Below, in pieces: positions 24,344 through 34,081 of a DNA stretch of 59,027 bases. This DNA comes from Mesaphorura yosii. Its lineage: Eukaryota > Arthropoda > Collembola > Poduromorpha > Tullbergiidae. The position numbers and the translations under genes are program-made. Under the pieces are notes generated by a model. It saw only the letters and a list, made by a program, of their open reading frames with translations, did no database searches and was not told the DNA's origin. The stretch is taken from assembly GCA_009869945.1 (NCBI GenBank), contig WIXG01000423.1, positions 1 through 59,027 of the forward strand, read 5' to 3'. Numbering within the stretch: the stretch's first letter is position 1; every line of letters starts with the position of its first letter.

Positions 24344-24878
24344 TTTTTTGGTGGTGGGGCTGGCTGGAGGGTGTCCGTAGTACAGAAGATGAAAGTGGAA
24401 GGATTCGTTATCTCCAGTTGCTTGTTTTCAATTTAGCTCATACAAACCTACAGTCGAAATGGTCTAACCTTACCTGCAATCAGTTAATCAGACCCCACAA
24501 AATTGGCTGCAGTGGATTCTCGCAGATATTTATTTCTGCAATCTCAAATCTACGAACTTCCTCCAATCGCCGGTTCGTCCACCACCATCGTAGATGCCGC
24601 GACCGTTCACTCCATTCGAGACTCGAGTAGGTGTTGTTGGACGGCTGCTGCTGCTTCAAATGGGAGACAGATGCACGGAATTGGCAGTACAGCTTTTGCC
24701 TTTCGCGTGCTCTCCGCGAAATCTCTCACGTCAGTTGTTTCAGAGTGCGAGTGACTCACACAGAACGAAAGAGGGCAAAGTCAAAATACGACTTGGGCCT
24801 TGTCAAATAAAATAGGAAAGTGCGTGCTGGAGATTAAATCGAATACTAAAGTGCTAATCAGAATCGATTCTCCTACGT
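24344..24878. promoter_or_regulatory. Probable bidirectional promoter, NDUFS5-like / dynein LIC
   Basis: The 535 bases between two divergent start codons contain no coding region. No TATA box is obvious on either strand, which suits two housekeeping genes sharing one promoter. Confidence 0.45.
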
Positions 24879-26764
24879 ATGGTGACCGCCTCTGCTGCCA
24901 CCTCCACCACCGTCTCGATCATGGGCAGTCGAAGCGAGCTCTTCGGGAGTCAGCAGTTTAGCCAGCAGCGGCCAGAGATGGTGAACGGGAGTGATGAGTC
25001 CGTTTGGTGAGTTGGCAATTAGTTAAATGCTTGAGACAGCTCCACAATTGTAATCTGTTAAATTAATTACCAGGTCCTCCATGCTCCGCGCCGTCGGCTC
25101 CGCACGCTCCCCGGACAAGATGCAGGGAGGGAGGAGGGTTGTCGTGATGGGTAAGTTTAATAATTAGAAAGCTCCATTGAAATTGTAGACTTGACACTCC
25201 AATTTTCAATGCAGGGCCTCCCTCCTCCGGCAAAACGACACTCGTCGCCAAACTCCAAGGCATTGACAATCCAAAAAAGGGCTGCGGGTTGGAGTACAGC
25301 TACACTGAGATCAGGGACGAGTACAGGGATGGTGAGTGAACTCTCTTATCAAAATCCCCTCCACGTTCAATTAATTGTTGTATTCGTAGACTCCTCACAC
25401 CTCTCAATCTACGTCCTGGACGGCTCCCCCGAGCACGCCCCACTCCTCCAGTTCGCCATAAACCCATCCTGCATAGACTCGACGCTCGTCCTCCTCACCG
25501 TATCGTACGAGCAGCCGTGGCTAATACTCGACCAGCTGAAGCACTGGCTTGGCCTCCTACACGACCATTTAGATAATCTGAACTTGGACCACGATCGGAG
25601 GCAAGAGTTGGGGAGGCAGAGTGTGCGGAGGTGGTTCGAGTATACGGAGCCGGGGGAGGAGATCGATGCTGCGATTACAAAGGCGGTGGCGAGTCCGGTG
25701 CGGGAGCAGGCGGCGGGGGAGGAGCTGATTAGTCTTCCTCCTGGGGTGCTCACGAGGAATTTGGGGTTGGAGTTGGTGGTGGTGGTGACAAAAGTGGGTG
25801 GCTTTCTTTAACATTCGTACTTCGGAGGTCCTAAATAACTGAATGTCTGTCTTAATATTGTCCACAGTCCGACCACCTCACAACAACCCTCGAGCGCCAG
25901 CTAAACTACACGGACGAGCACTTTGACTACATTCAGCTGCATATACGATCGCTCTGCCTCCAGTATGGAGCTAGTTTATTCTACACGAGCGTGAAGGAGG
26001 AGAAGAACTGCGACCTACTCTATAAATACGTAGTGCATAGACTTTATGGGCTCCCGTTCCGCACTCCCGCTCTGGTGGTAGAAAAAGACGCCGTCTTCAT
26101 CCCCTCGGGGTGGGACAACGAGAAGAAGTGCGCCATTCTGCAGGAGGGGATCACGAGTTTCGGGCACGGGGAGGAAGAGTGGTGGAGGGTGCTGGGGCAG
26201 CAGCAGGGGGATAGCGGCGGGAGGAAGGTGAGCTCAGAACCATTTTTTTTTGCTTCCGTTCGACTCGGCTAACCGTAAAACTAAATTCTTGGTATTTTCC
26301 TGCAGTCCGCCAGCACAGCCACCCCGCACAGGGCCCCCACAACCGAGCTGGAGCTCGACGTGGAGGACGAGCAGTCATTTCTCGAGCGTCAACTCCAGTC
26401 TTTGCATCAAATTACGAGCAGGGGCTCGAGTCCGCAGGTCAAGTCGAGTCCGAGGCAGGGGACTGGGACGGCTGGGACGACGCCGAAGAAGGTGAGCCTC
26501 CCAGTTTTGAGGTTGACTGTTTTCAGGCTAATCAACTAAAAGGCCACGTTATTTCCTCCGCAGGGCGACACTCCCACCGCTGCCTCGGCCGGCTCGCAGG
26601 AGCGCGTCCTTGCCAATTTCTTCAACTCACTGCTGAGCAAGCGGAGCCCAAATGCGAGTATGAACAAGAGTGAGTCGACCGCTCCGACCCTCGACAGCAG
26701 CCGCTCGGAGGTGGCGGCCGAGCTGGACTCGATGCTGAGCAATAAATCGTCGACGGACTGTTAG
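24879..26764 (+). CDS. DYNC1LI: Cytoplasmic dynein 1 light intermediate chain
   Basis: Subunit of the dynein motor that links the heavy chain to cargo adaptors. Seven exons keep frame: 24879-25006, 25074-25150, 25215-25331, 25390-25793, 25868-26227, 26306-26491, 26564-26764; 490 residues. The Ras-like G domain starts with a P-loop GPPSSGKTT (about residues 69-77), followed by [15 protein letters not shown]. Also typical are [52 protein letters not shown] and [14 protein letters not shown]. The C-terminal half is Ser/Pro-rich, with an acidic/hydrophobic helix ([15 protein letters not shown]) of the kind that contacts adaptors. Poly(A) signal AATAAA is at 26914-26919, about 50 bases from that of the convergent P450 gene. 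Confidence 0.95.
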
Positions 26765-27061
26765 CGTGGAGTTTTCTGCTGTCATTCGGCCTGCTCCCGA
26801 AATTTCACTCAGCCATGGGAAGGACACAAGTATTACAACGCCCCGCTCTGCGATTGCCTCGTGCCCAATGCAAATCATTCTGATAAGCTTAAATAATATG
26901 CAGTTGTGCCCGGAATAAAGCCTTGGAAATCGAATCTCTCTTTCTCTTCGGAAAAAACCAAGTATTTATTCCCAATTCTCAGTATTCCGTATTTAATACA
27001 ATGCCTGGTGCTTAGTGCTCGCTAAATTCTGCTGATAAGCTGATCTGGTGCTCGCTACTGT

Positions 27062-28691
27062 TCACACTCTCGACGTCAGCACCAGTTTATGAGGCTGTGG
27101 CAAGGTGATCCCAATAGCCACGCTCTCCAACGACGGAGGAGGCCCGTTCGGGTCCGTCCCCACTTCAAAAGCCTGGAACAGCGCCACCGTGAAGAGAAAC
27201 AGCTCGTCCCTCGCCAGCCGCTCTCCGAGGCAGACGCGTTTCCCGACTGAGAAGGAGACGAGCCCGTCCCGCCTTTCAAACTGCTTCCCATCCTTGCTCA
27301 GAAACCGTTCAGGGCGGAAGTTGTCCGGATCACCCCACAGCGCCGGGTCGCTATTCGCCGCGTAGAGGTTCAGCATGACCATCGTGTCCTTGGGAATGCG
27401 GTACTCGTGAAGCTGAACGTCCTCCGTCGTGCAGTGCATGGTCATCGAGACGAACGTCCGGGTCCGCAGCACTTCGTGGATCACGGCTTCAGCGTACGGC
27501 ATCTCGGCGCGATCGGCGAGCGTCGGGAGCCTCGAATTCCCGATTACACGATCAATTTCGGCGTGCAGTTTCTCCTGAACGTGGGGGTGGCGTGCCATGA
27601 AAAGGAAGATCCAGCTCAGTGTTGTGCTCGTTGTTTCTCCGCCCGCCATGAAGAGATCCAGCACCGTGTACATCAGCGACCTGGATTTACTGATGTGGAA
27701 ACTCGAGCTCGTATCCTCCGTCTCCTTCATTTCGTCAATGTACGCGTCCATAAAGTCCCGGGGCTGGCCTTGAATGTGGGACGCAAAGTGAGAGTCGATG
27801 TACGGGCGAATAAAGGAGGTCATCGGGCCCACGGGGCCCATAATGCTCGAGTAGCCGGTGATCCAGTCGGGAACGTAGCGGCCGAACCAGGGGACAAAGG
27901 CGGAGAGCATCGAGAGGAAGCTCATGTTTCTGAGGTCCCTGCCAAGGATAAATTGCCATTAGCGACTTAATTTAAGCAGGAGGAATTTCAGTATTCGCTC
28001 GCTTACTGCGTGACCATCTCGAAAATCTTGTTCAGTTGTGGATCGTCCTGCTGGAATCGCTCTCCCGCAATGATCGTCCAGAGCGCATTGATAATCGCCA
28101 CGTTGAACCGGTTCGCCGTGCTGATGGGCTTCCCCGTCTCCTGCTTGAAGCGTTCGATGAGCTCCAGGACCTCGTCGAGCACAATCGACTCCATGGAGCG
28201 GGTCCCGAACCCAAAGTCCCTGAGCTTTCGCAGTGTGAACCTCCGCTGCTCGACCCACTTGCGCCCGGACGTGAAGATGATACCCTCCGTCTCCCCTCCG
28301 GACCGATCTTTCATGAAGGGCAGGTTGGCCCGTCCGGCAAACGCCGGGTCATTGGCGGCCTCTTTCATCAGTTCGAAGTCCGAGATGATGACGCAGCGCC
28401 GGCCGACAAAGTCCAGGCCCAAAACAGGGCCGTACTTTGATTTCCAGGCGACGGCGGTTTTGTGCGAGTAATTGCCGAGGAGGGGAAGGGCGCCGAGGAA
28501 TGGGAGCCCCCACGGGCCTGAAAGTAAGTAGAATGCAGAAAATGGCACAATAAATGAAAATCGAAGCCTAAATCACCGAGAATTACTAAATTACTAAAAT
28601 TACCTGGTGGAAATCCTTTCAATTGTCGCTGACCAAGCAGGTACGCGATCACAGCGACGAGCATGCACAAAAGCACAAATTCGGTCACCAT
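27062..28691 (-). CDS. Cytochrome P450, CYP2 clan, copy 1
   Basis: Microsomal heme-thiolate monooxygenase. Three exons (28691-28604, 28517-28007, 27938-27062) encode 491 residues. An N-terminal membrane anchor (VLLCMLVAVIAYLL) is followed by the Pro-rich hinge FPPGPWGLP. The C-helix WVEQRRFTLRKLRDFGFG is clan-2 wording. The I-helix oxygen-activation motif is AGGETT (298-303), the K-helix is EVLR (355-358), FRPERF is present, and the heme loop is FSVGKRVCLGE with Cys436 as the ligand. All catalytic residues are intact. Its intron after VTQ is phase 2 and shared with the other two copies. Minus-strand AATAAA is at 26965-26970. The substrate is unknown; xenobiotic or hormone metabolism are both possible. 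Confidence 0.94.
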
Positions 28692-29174
28692 TTTTGCGAT
28701 CCAGTAATTGGAGTCAAAAGTTCTCCAGTCGAGAATCAGAATTGAAATGATGCAGCTGTGGCTGTGATCATGGCCATGATATCCGTGTTGTGAATTACTA
28801 AAACTTATTACAGATGCGCGCTACGCGCTCGATGTGTGCACGATCACAGCTCGATGTTTGCACGATCACATAACCCCATTAACGTTGTGTCATTAACGAG
28901 AGTGACCTTCAGAGTCGACTTTTTTGTCTTCACTCGTCTCGTCTCACCCGTCGTCCACCCGTCAACTGCATCATACGATATTACAGGAACGTCAATGTTT
29001 AAGGCTTAAACTTCAAATAGTCCACAGCATTTTGCGGCAAAATTAACAAAAGTTACAGTTTTATTGGTAACAGATCACAAGAATTAAAATGGCAGTTACT
29101 GATAAGTGTTCTTAAATATCAATGTTGCATTGACTTAAATCTAGAAAATCAAAAAGTTTGTCGTTCGTCCTCGT
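28692..29174. other. Intergenic between tandem P450 copies 1 and 2
   Basis: Contains the promoter of P450 copy 1 at the left and the 3' UTR of copy 2 at the right (minus-strand AATAAA at 29060-29065). A short direct repeat of CGATGTGTGCACGATCACAG / CGATGTTTGCACGATCACAT type lies near 28829-28870. No coding region seen. Confidence 0.45.
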
Positions 29175-30914
29175 TCACGGTCTTTGCTTGAGCATGAGTG
29201 AGTGCGGTTGCGGTATCAAAATGCCCAGTGTCGTACTGTCCATCGAAGGAGGCGGTCCACTAGGGTCCACGCTGACCTCGAAAGTCTGGAAGAACGACGT
29301 TCCAAGCAGGAAGAGTTCGTCGCGGGCCAGCCGCTCGCCGAGGCAGACTCGTTTCCCCGCTGAGAACACGGCGAATCCTTCGTGGTGGACAAATATGCTC
29401 TCGTCCTTGCTCAGAAACCGTTCAGGGCGGAAATTGTCCGGGTCGCACCACGTTGCCGGGTCGTAGTGGGCGCCCCAAATGTTGAGCATAATAATTGTGC
29501 CCTTCGGAATGTCGAACCCACGAAACTGCGTGTCCTCCATCGCGCACTGCATCGTGGCGGGCACGAGCGGGCGGACACGCATCACTTCGTGGATCACCGC
29601 TTCCATGTACGGCAACTCAGCGCGGTCAGCGAGCGTTGGAAGCCTCGAATTTCCGATTACACGATCAATTTCGGCGTGCAGTTTCTCCTGGACGTGCGGG
29701 TGACGAGCCATGAAAAGAAGGATCCAACTCAGCGTCGTGTTTGTCGTCTCTCCGCCGGCCATGAACAGATCAAATATTGTGAACGGGAGCGATTTCGCGT
29801 ATTTGCTGAGGTGGAAACTGGACGTGGGGTCCTCCGTGCTCTTCATCTCGTCAATGTACGTGTCGAGAAAGTCACGTGGCTGGCCTGGGATGTGGGTGCT
29901 CATGTGGCTGTCGATCTGCGGCTGGATGAGGGCCCGCATCTTATCGATCGGGCCGATGAGCTTGGAGTACTGCGTGAACCAATCGGGAAAGTACCGACCA
30001 ATCGGCGGGATCATGATTGCCATCATTGTGCGGATGCCAATGTCGCTCAAGTCCCTGGAATAGGCGGGAATGGATGAAATGATTTGGAGCGCACTCGCAG
30101 TCCATCCCATTAATTCCAGATTCGAGTGCGTACTTACTGCGTAAAAATTTGGAAGATCTCCTTCACTTTCGGGTCGTCTTGCTTGAACCGCTCGCCAGCG
30201 ATGAGTGTCCATAGAACATTGATCACTGCACCGTTAAACAGGTTCCGAGTGCTGATCGGTTTGCCTGCCTCCGCGTCCTTCTTCAGCCGCTCGATTAGCT
30301 CAGTGATCTCGTCATGCACAATCGTCTCAATTGACCTGGTCCCAAATCCAAAATCACGGAGTTTGCGGAGCGAGAACCGCTTCTGCTCCTGCCACTTTCG
30401 GCCTTCAGTGTGGATGATGCCTTCCACTTCACCGCCAGAGCGATCCTTCATGAAATCCAGCTTCGGGCGGCCAGAGAAGACGTTCTCGTTCGTGATTTCC
30501 TTGAGTAGTTTGTAGTCGCTGATCGCTACGGCTCTGTAATTACAATTAACAATTATAATTAAGTTTAGTAATTAAGAATGGGCTTCGACTTACCGCATGC
30601 CTCCAGTCGAATCGAACCCAATGATCGGTCCATACTTGGCCTTCATCTGTTGAAGACCTCGATACGGGTACTTTCCAAGCAGAGGCATTGCGCCGACGAT
30701 TGGAAGCCCCCACGGACCTGAAAGACATAAATGAACGTTAAGTTACCACATTAATTGCTTGCTCAATTGTTTCATGTCATTGCAATGCAAATTAAGCCGA
30801 GCTCTGTGTAAGTTCTTTACCTGGTGGGAAGTTTTTCGGCTTCCTTTGCGCCAGAAGATACCAGACGATCGCCCCAATCAGGCCGAGAAGCACCAGCTCA
30901 GTTGTCATCGACAT
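29175..30914 (-). CDS. Cytochrome P450, CYP2 clan, copy 2
   Basis: Microsomal P450, tandem paralogue of the gene at 27.1-28.7 kb. Four exons (30914-30821, 30717-30594, 30533-30138, 30054-29175) encode 497 residues. It has an N-terminal anchor (LVLLGLIGAIVWYLL), the hinge FPPGPWGLP, C-helix WQEQKRFSLRKLRDFGFG, I-helix AGGETT, K-helix EVMR, FRPERF and heme loop FSAGKRVCLGE. It shares the FPPG phase-1 intron and the TQ|D phase-2 intron with copy 1 and has an extra intron (phase 2) after GGMR. A TATA box lies at 31074-31081 on this strand. Minus-strand AATAAA is at 29060-29065. Confidence 0.94.
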
Positions 30915-31073
30915 GATTGACTATTGACTACAAATTTAAAACAGCACTAACTGAGAAGTAAGAACAAAGCGGTGAGACGTGAAATTTAACTGTCGGGGTT
31001 TGTATCCGCAGCTCGCGAGTGGAAGACTGAAAACTGCCAGTCGACTGAAGTGATCTGAGCACCGCTCTGCTAG

Positions 31074-31081
31074 CTTTTATA
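31074..31081 (-). promoter_or_regulatory. TATA box of P450 copy 2
   Basis: Read on the minus strand the octamer is TATAAAAG, about 160 bases before the ATG at 30914. This predicts a 5' UTR of about 130 bases. Confidence 0.6.
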
Positions 31082-32303
31082 TGTAAATACAGAACTCCAA
31101 ACGGCTGTCTCACAGCCTGCACGATTTTTGCTCGATTCAGCCACACTCTCACTACGTTACGTAACACGATCGGTGATGACCTTGAGCTTCACACCGTACA
31201 TACTGGCGCGACTCGGGCGCAGGCGTCGGGGCACGGTTATGGGAGCGGGTTCCGCCCTGTGCAATAAGTTGGGGCGATGGCTTGGAATTATGATTCGGGT
31301 CTGGTTCGGCTTGTTCCTACTAGAGTTTGGAGTTGCAATTATCATCGCCTCAATCCAGATTTTGCAAGGGGATATCAATTAAAAAAGAAAAATGTACTCA
31401 TCACGAGGGCAAACAAGCTAAAATATTGCCTTTCTGAGTAGTAAACTTATATCACATCCACGTTTTTAAACTTTTAGCACAATTTCTAGTGCTTGCCACT
31501 GATTTCTGTAGTTAATATTTAATTGCATGGATAAACAAGACCCCAAGAAACTCTTGTGACATGTTTTATGGACTAATAAATATTATTGTATGCATTTCAG
31601 TACGGTAGATTTGCTCAACAGATTTCTTATCGTTGTGATTCGTCCCATATCCTTTGCTCACGTCGACGTCAGTAGAAATGCAGAGTACAGTAGAGGACAG
31701 AGGACAGATTTTCCTGCGAAGATGAACTGGTCACTAACGCAGGAATTACTTTCATCTTCAATGCTGTAAAGGCGAATGGCCGTGGCACATTTCACTATCA
31801 CTGTCACGGATTCCTGCCTCATTAATATTCCAATCACTCAAGATTCTGATCTCATCTTCAATTCACATTTACAATATTACCTACTTGGATTACCTCATGC
31901 TTTTGTGTACATGATTCATGGTTGATAGACTATTGCACATTGTTGAGCTATAACACTCGGCTCGGCTCAGAGTAAGGTAACAATCGTACAAAACGATTTG
32001 CGAAAATAGCAACGCGATCATCTCCTTGCTGCCACTACCACTACCAGAAATATTTACAAAAGAAACATTGTGTGAGTAGTGACTTACATTCCATCGAGGC
32101 ACAACACTCAATTGAAGATCAGATCACTTGATCACTTGATAAATCATCCCAACTTGTATCCAAACTTAAGCGAACCCTTTCAGTACTGAAAATTGCGATT
32201 TTGGTGCCGGAGGAAAGTCGACATTGTTTGAATCGGTAAGTTTCCTAAAATTTGGCTTTGCCCCAAACTCCCGAGTGAAAACCACCACTGATCCGTATTC
32301 GAA
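31082..32303. other. Intergenic left edge of the AT-richer island
   Basis: About 1.2 kb. The plus-strand ORF 31128-31382 has one hydrophobic run but overlaps the P450 promoter area and has no support, so it is not called. The rest is AT-rich with no gene recognised. Confidence 0.35.
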
Positions 32304-33857
32304 ATGCATGCAAATTGCAAATACAGTTCTGCCGAAGATATGACATCCCAAATCATGGGAACCGAATACCTGCGTCGTATCTGTTCATATGCTGCGATGG
32401 CCTACCTGCAATTGCACGGATCTTCTCAAAACGCTGTGGAACAGGTTCTCCGGTGCACATCGTCCTCAAAGACAGATACTGTCAAAAAATGCGTGGAGAA
32501 GAGCACAAAAGGAAATGTTACTATTCCGGCTGGGGAGCTGCAAGATTTCTGGCGCAACCAGATTGCTGAGAAACTGACCGAAGAGGTGGTGAAAAGATCC
32601 CGCTGGGTCTCCGGGCCAAACGAACTGAGAGTCGTCAAAGTTTTACACCATTTCTTGGACTGTGATGTGATTCTCAAGTTGGTCACCGAGTATGACGGAA
32701 ACATTCAAACATATCAAGCACCTACTCTAATCAACAACCGTCCTGATAATCATAACGTGATTTCTTTGCACGTGATCCTCACTCGGTCTGAAGTGGGCCC
32801 TGGCCCTGAGCTAAGTGACTTTCAGTATGGGTTTCGGCTTCCTTCCGACGAAATTGATAAGCCAGAGTTGGCCCAAATACTCAACAAGTTTGTGTATGAT
32901 TGCGTGATCCAATTCGAGGAGAAAGTCAACTGCTACTTCGATATTGCCACGGGAGTCGTTGAGAAGAAAGGCAAGTGGGCTGACACGGGCGAAAAATTGC
33001 TTGTAGGAACTGGGGCGGCTGTCACTACCCTCTGGGGTAACCCTGTAATAGGTGGACACGGAGGCAAAGCCGTGGCTGATCTTTTCGGTGACAAATGCAA
33101 GGAGGCGAACCAGAAGATGGCGAAGAAAATAACGGCCCTGTTCCCAGAGTTTAGGCGCTGCTGCCTTTGGTATCGTGCCATTCTACTGGACGTCTTCTTG
33201 GAACTGTGCATGTGCCACGAGTGTCAGTTGACCCTGATCAGGCTAAAGTGTCCGTCTTGGGACACGACGGTCACCAGACTGGCTCTGGAGACTGTTAACC
33301 GCGCGATGGATCATCTTAAACGTGTACTGAACGACAACCTGGATATGGAATCATTTAACAGAGGATCCAGTGAAGATTGTAAAACGAGGCTGAAGACGTT
33401 GCTAACTGAGGGAGTGCGGGAGGGAAAGCCGAAAAATGAATCTTTATTTCTAGCAGTATCGCAGGTTTCTAGGCCAGGATTCGAAATTGAAATTGAGGAC
33501 TTGGGTAGGGTACGCAGTGGAGACTTCTTCGGCAAAAACCGGGCATTTGCGGACAGAGGTACGTATCGGGCTCGTGTGGGTGGCGATATCAGCAGCACGG
33601 AGATCCTGGAAGCGGTAGAGTACAGATTTCGGCAAGCGGAAGCTAGTTGTGGTGGCTCGAACAGATTCGAACTGCCATTCTTCGTTACTGTCACGAGGTC
33701 GGCCTCCAGCGGAAGCATCTCCTCCTCACACTCTTCCAACTCCTCCGACACTCACCCTCAGACAAAAAGACATCACAACGGCCGGCAGCGTAGATCCAAT
33801 TTCCTCAGACGAGCCTCATCCAGATTTAGCAAGATCTTCGGATCCAAGCGAAAATGA
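32304..33857 (+). CDS. Unrecognised single-exon 517-residue protein with Gly-rich segment and basic tail
   Basis: One open frame with no intron, in a window where most genes are split. I do not recognise a family. The N-terminal 220 residues look globular and mixed alpha/beta, rich in Cys and charged residues, without a clear signal peptide. Residues 231-262 form a Gly/Ala-rich, mostly uncharged stretch (KLLVGTGAAVTTLWGNP, then VIGGHGGKAVADLFG) that resembles a glycine-zipper or membrane-inserting hairpin. A helical Cys-rich section follows (RCCLWYRAILLDVFLELCMC). The C-terminus is Ser-rich, then strongly basic (RRSNFLRRASSRFSKIFGSKRK in part), which could bind membrane or nucleic acid. Start could also be the Met at 32340. 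AATAAA is at 34000-34005. It converges on the MPEG1-like gene. Confidence 0.75.
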   Translation: MHANCKYSSAEDMTSQIMGTEYLRRICSYAAMAYLQLHGSSQNAVEQVLRCTSSSKTDTVKKCVEKSTKGNVTIPAGELQDFWRNQIAEKLTEEVVKRSRWVSGPNELRVVKVLHHFLDCDVILKLVTEYDGNIQTYQAPTLINNRPDNHNVISLHVILTRSEVGPGPELSDFQYGFRLPSDEIDKPELAQILNKFVYDCVIQFEEKVNCYFDIATGVVEKKGKWADTGEKLLVGTGAAVTTLWGNPVIGGHGGKAVADLFGDKCKEANQKMAKKITALFPEFRRCCLWYRAILLDVFLELCMCHECQLTLIRLKCPSWDTTVTRLALETVNRAMDHLKRVLNDNLDMESFNRGSSEDCKTRLKTLLTEGVREGKPKNESLFLAVSQVSRPGFEIEIEDLGRVRSGDFFGKNRAFADRGTYRARVGGDISSTEILEAVEYRFRQAEASCGGSNRFELPFFVTVTRSASSGSISSSHSSNSSDTHPQTKRHHNGRQRRSNFLRRASSRFSKIFGSKRK

Positions 33858-34081
33858 CCGAGTTATCATAATTTTGATCATCAGATCATTTTGAGTGCCG
33901 TACAATATACAATTTTTACAGAGTTGCCATTTGTAATTAAGTATTTAAACCATACATTTAATTTGTGTCCGTTCACGTTTGATTTGTTTACATTTTTGTA
34001 ATAAACCTGGAATTGTTAATTGGAAAATTATGGCAATTAAATTTACTCTCAGTTTACATAGTCTGCTCTCAAGTCTCTTGG

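Noticed and set aside
31128..31382. 84-codon plus-strand ORF with one hydrophobic run
   Set aside because: Overlaps the P450 copy 2 upstream region, has no poly(A) or family feature, and length is within chance.
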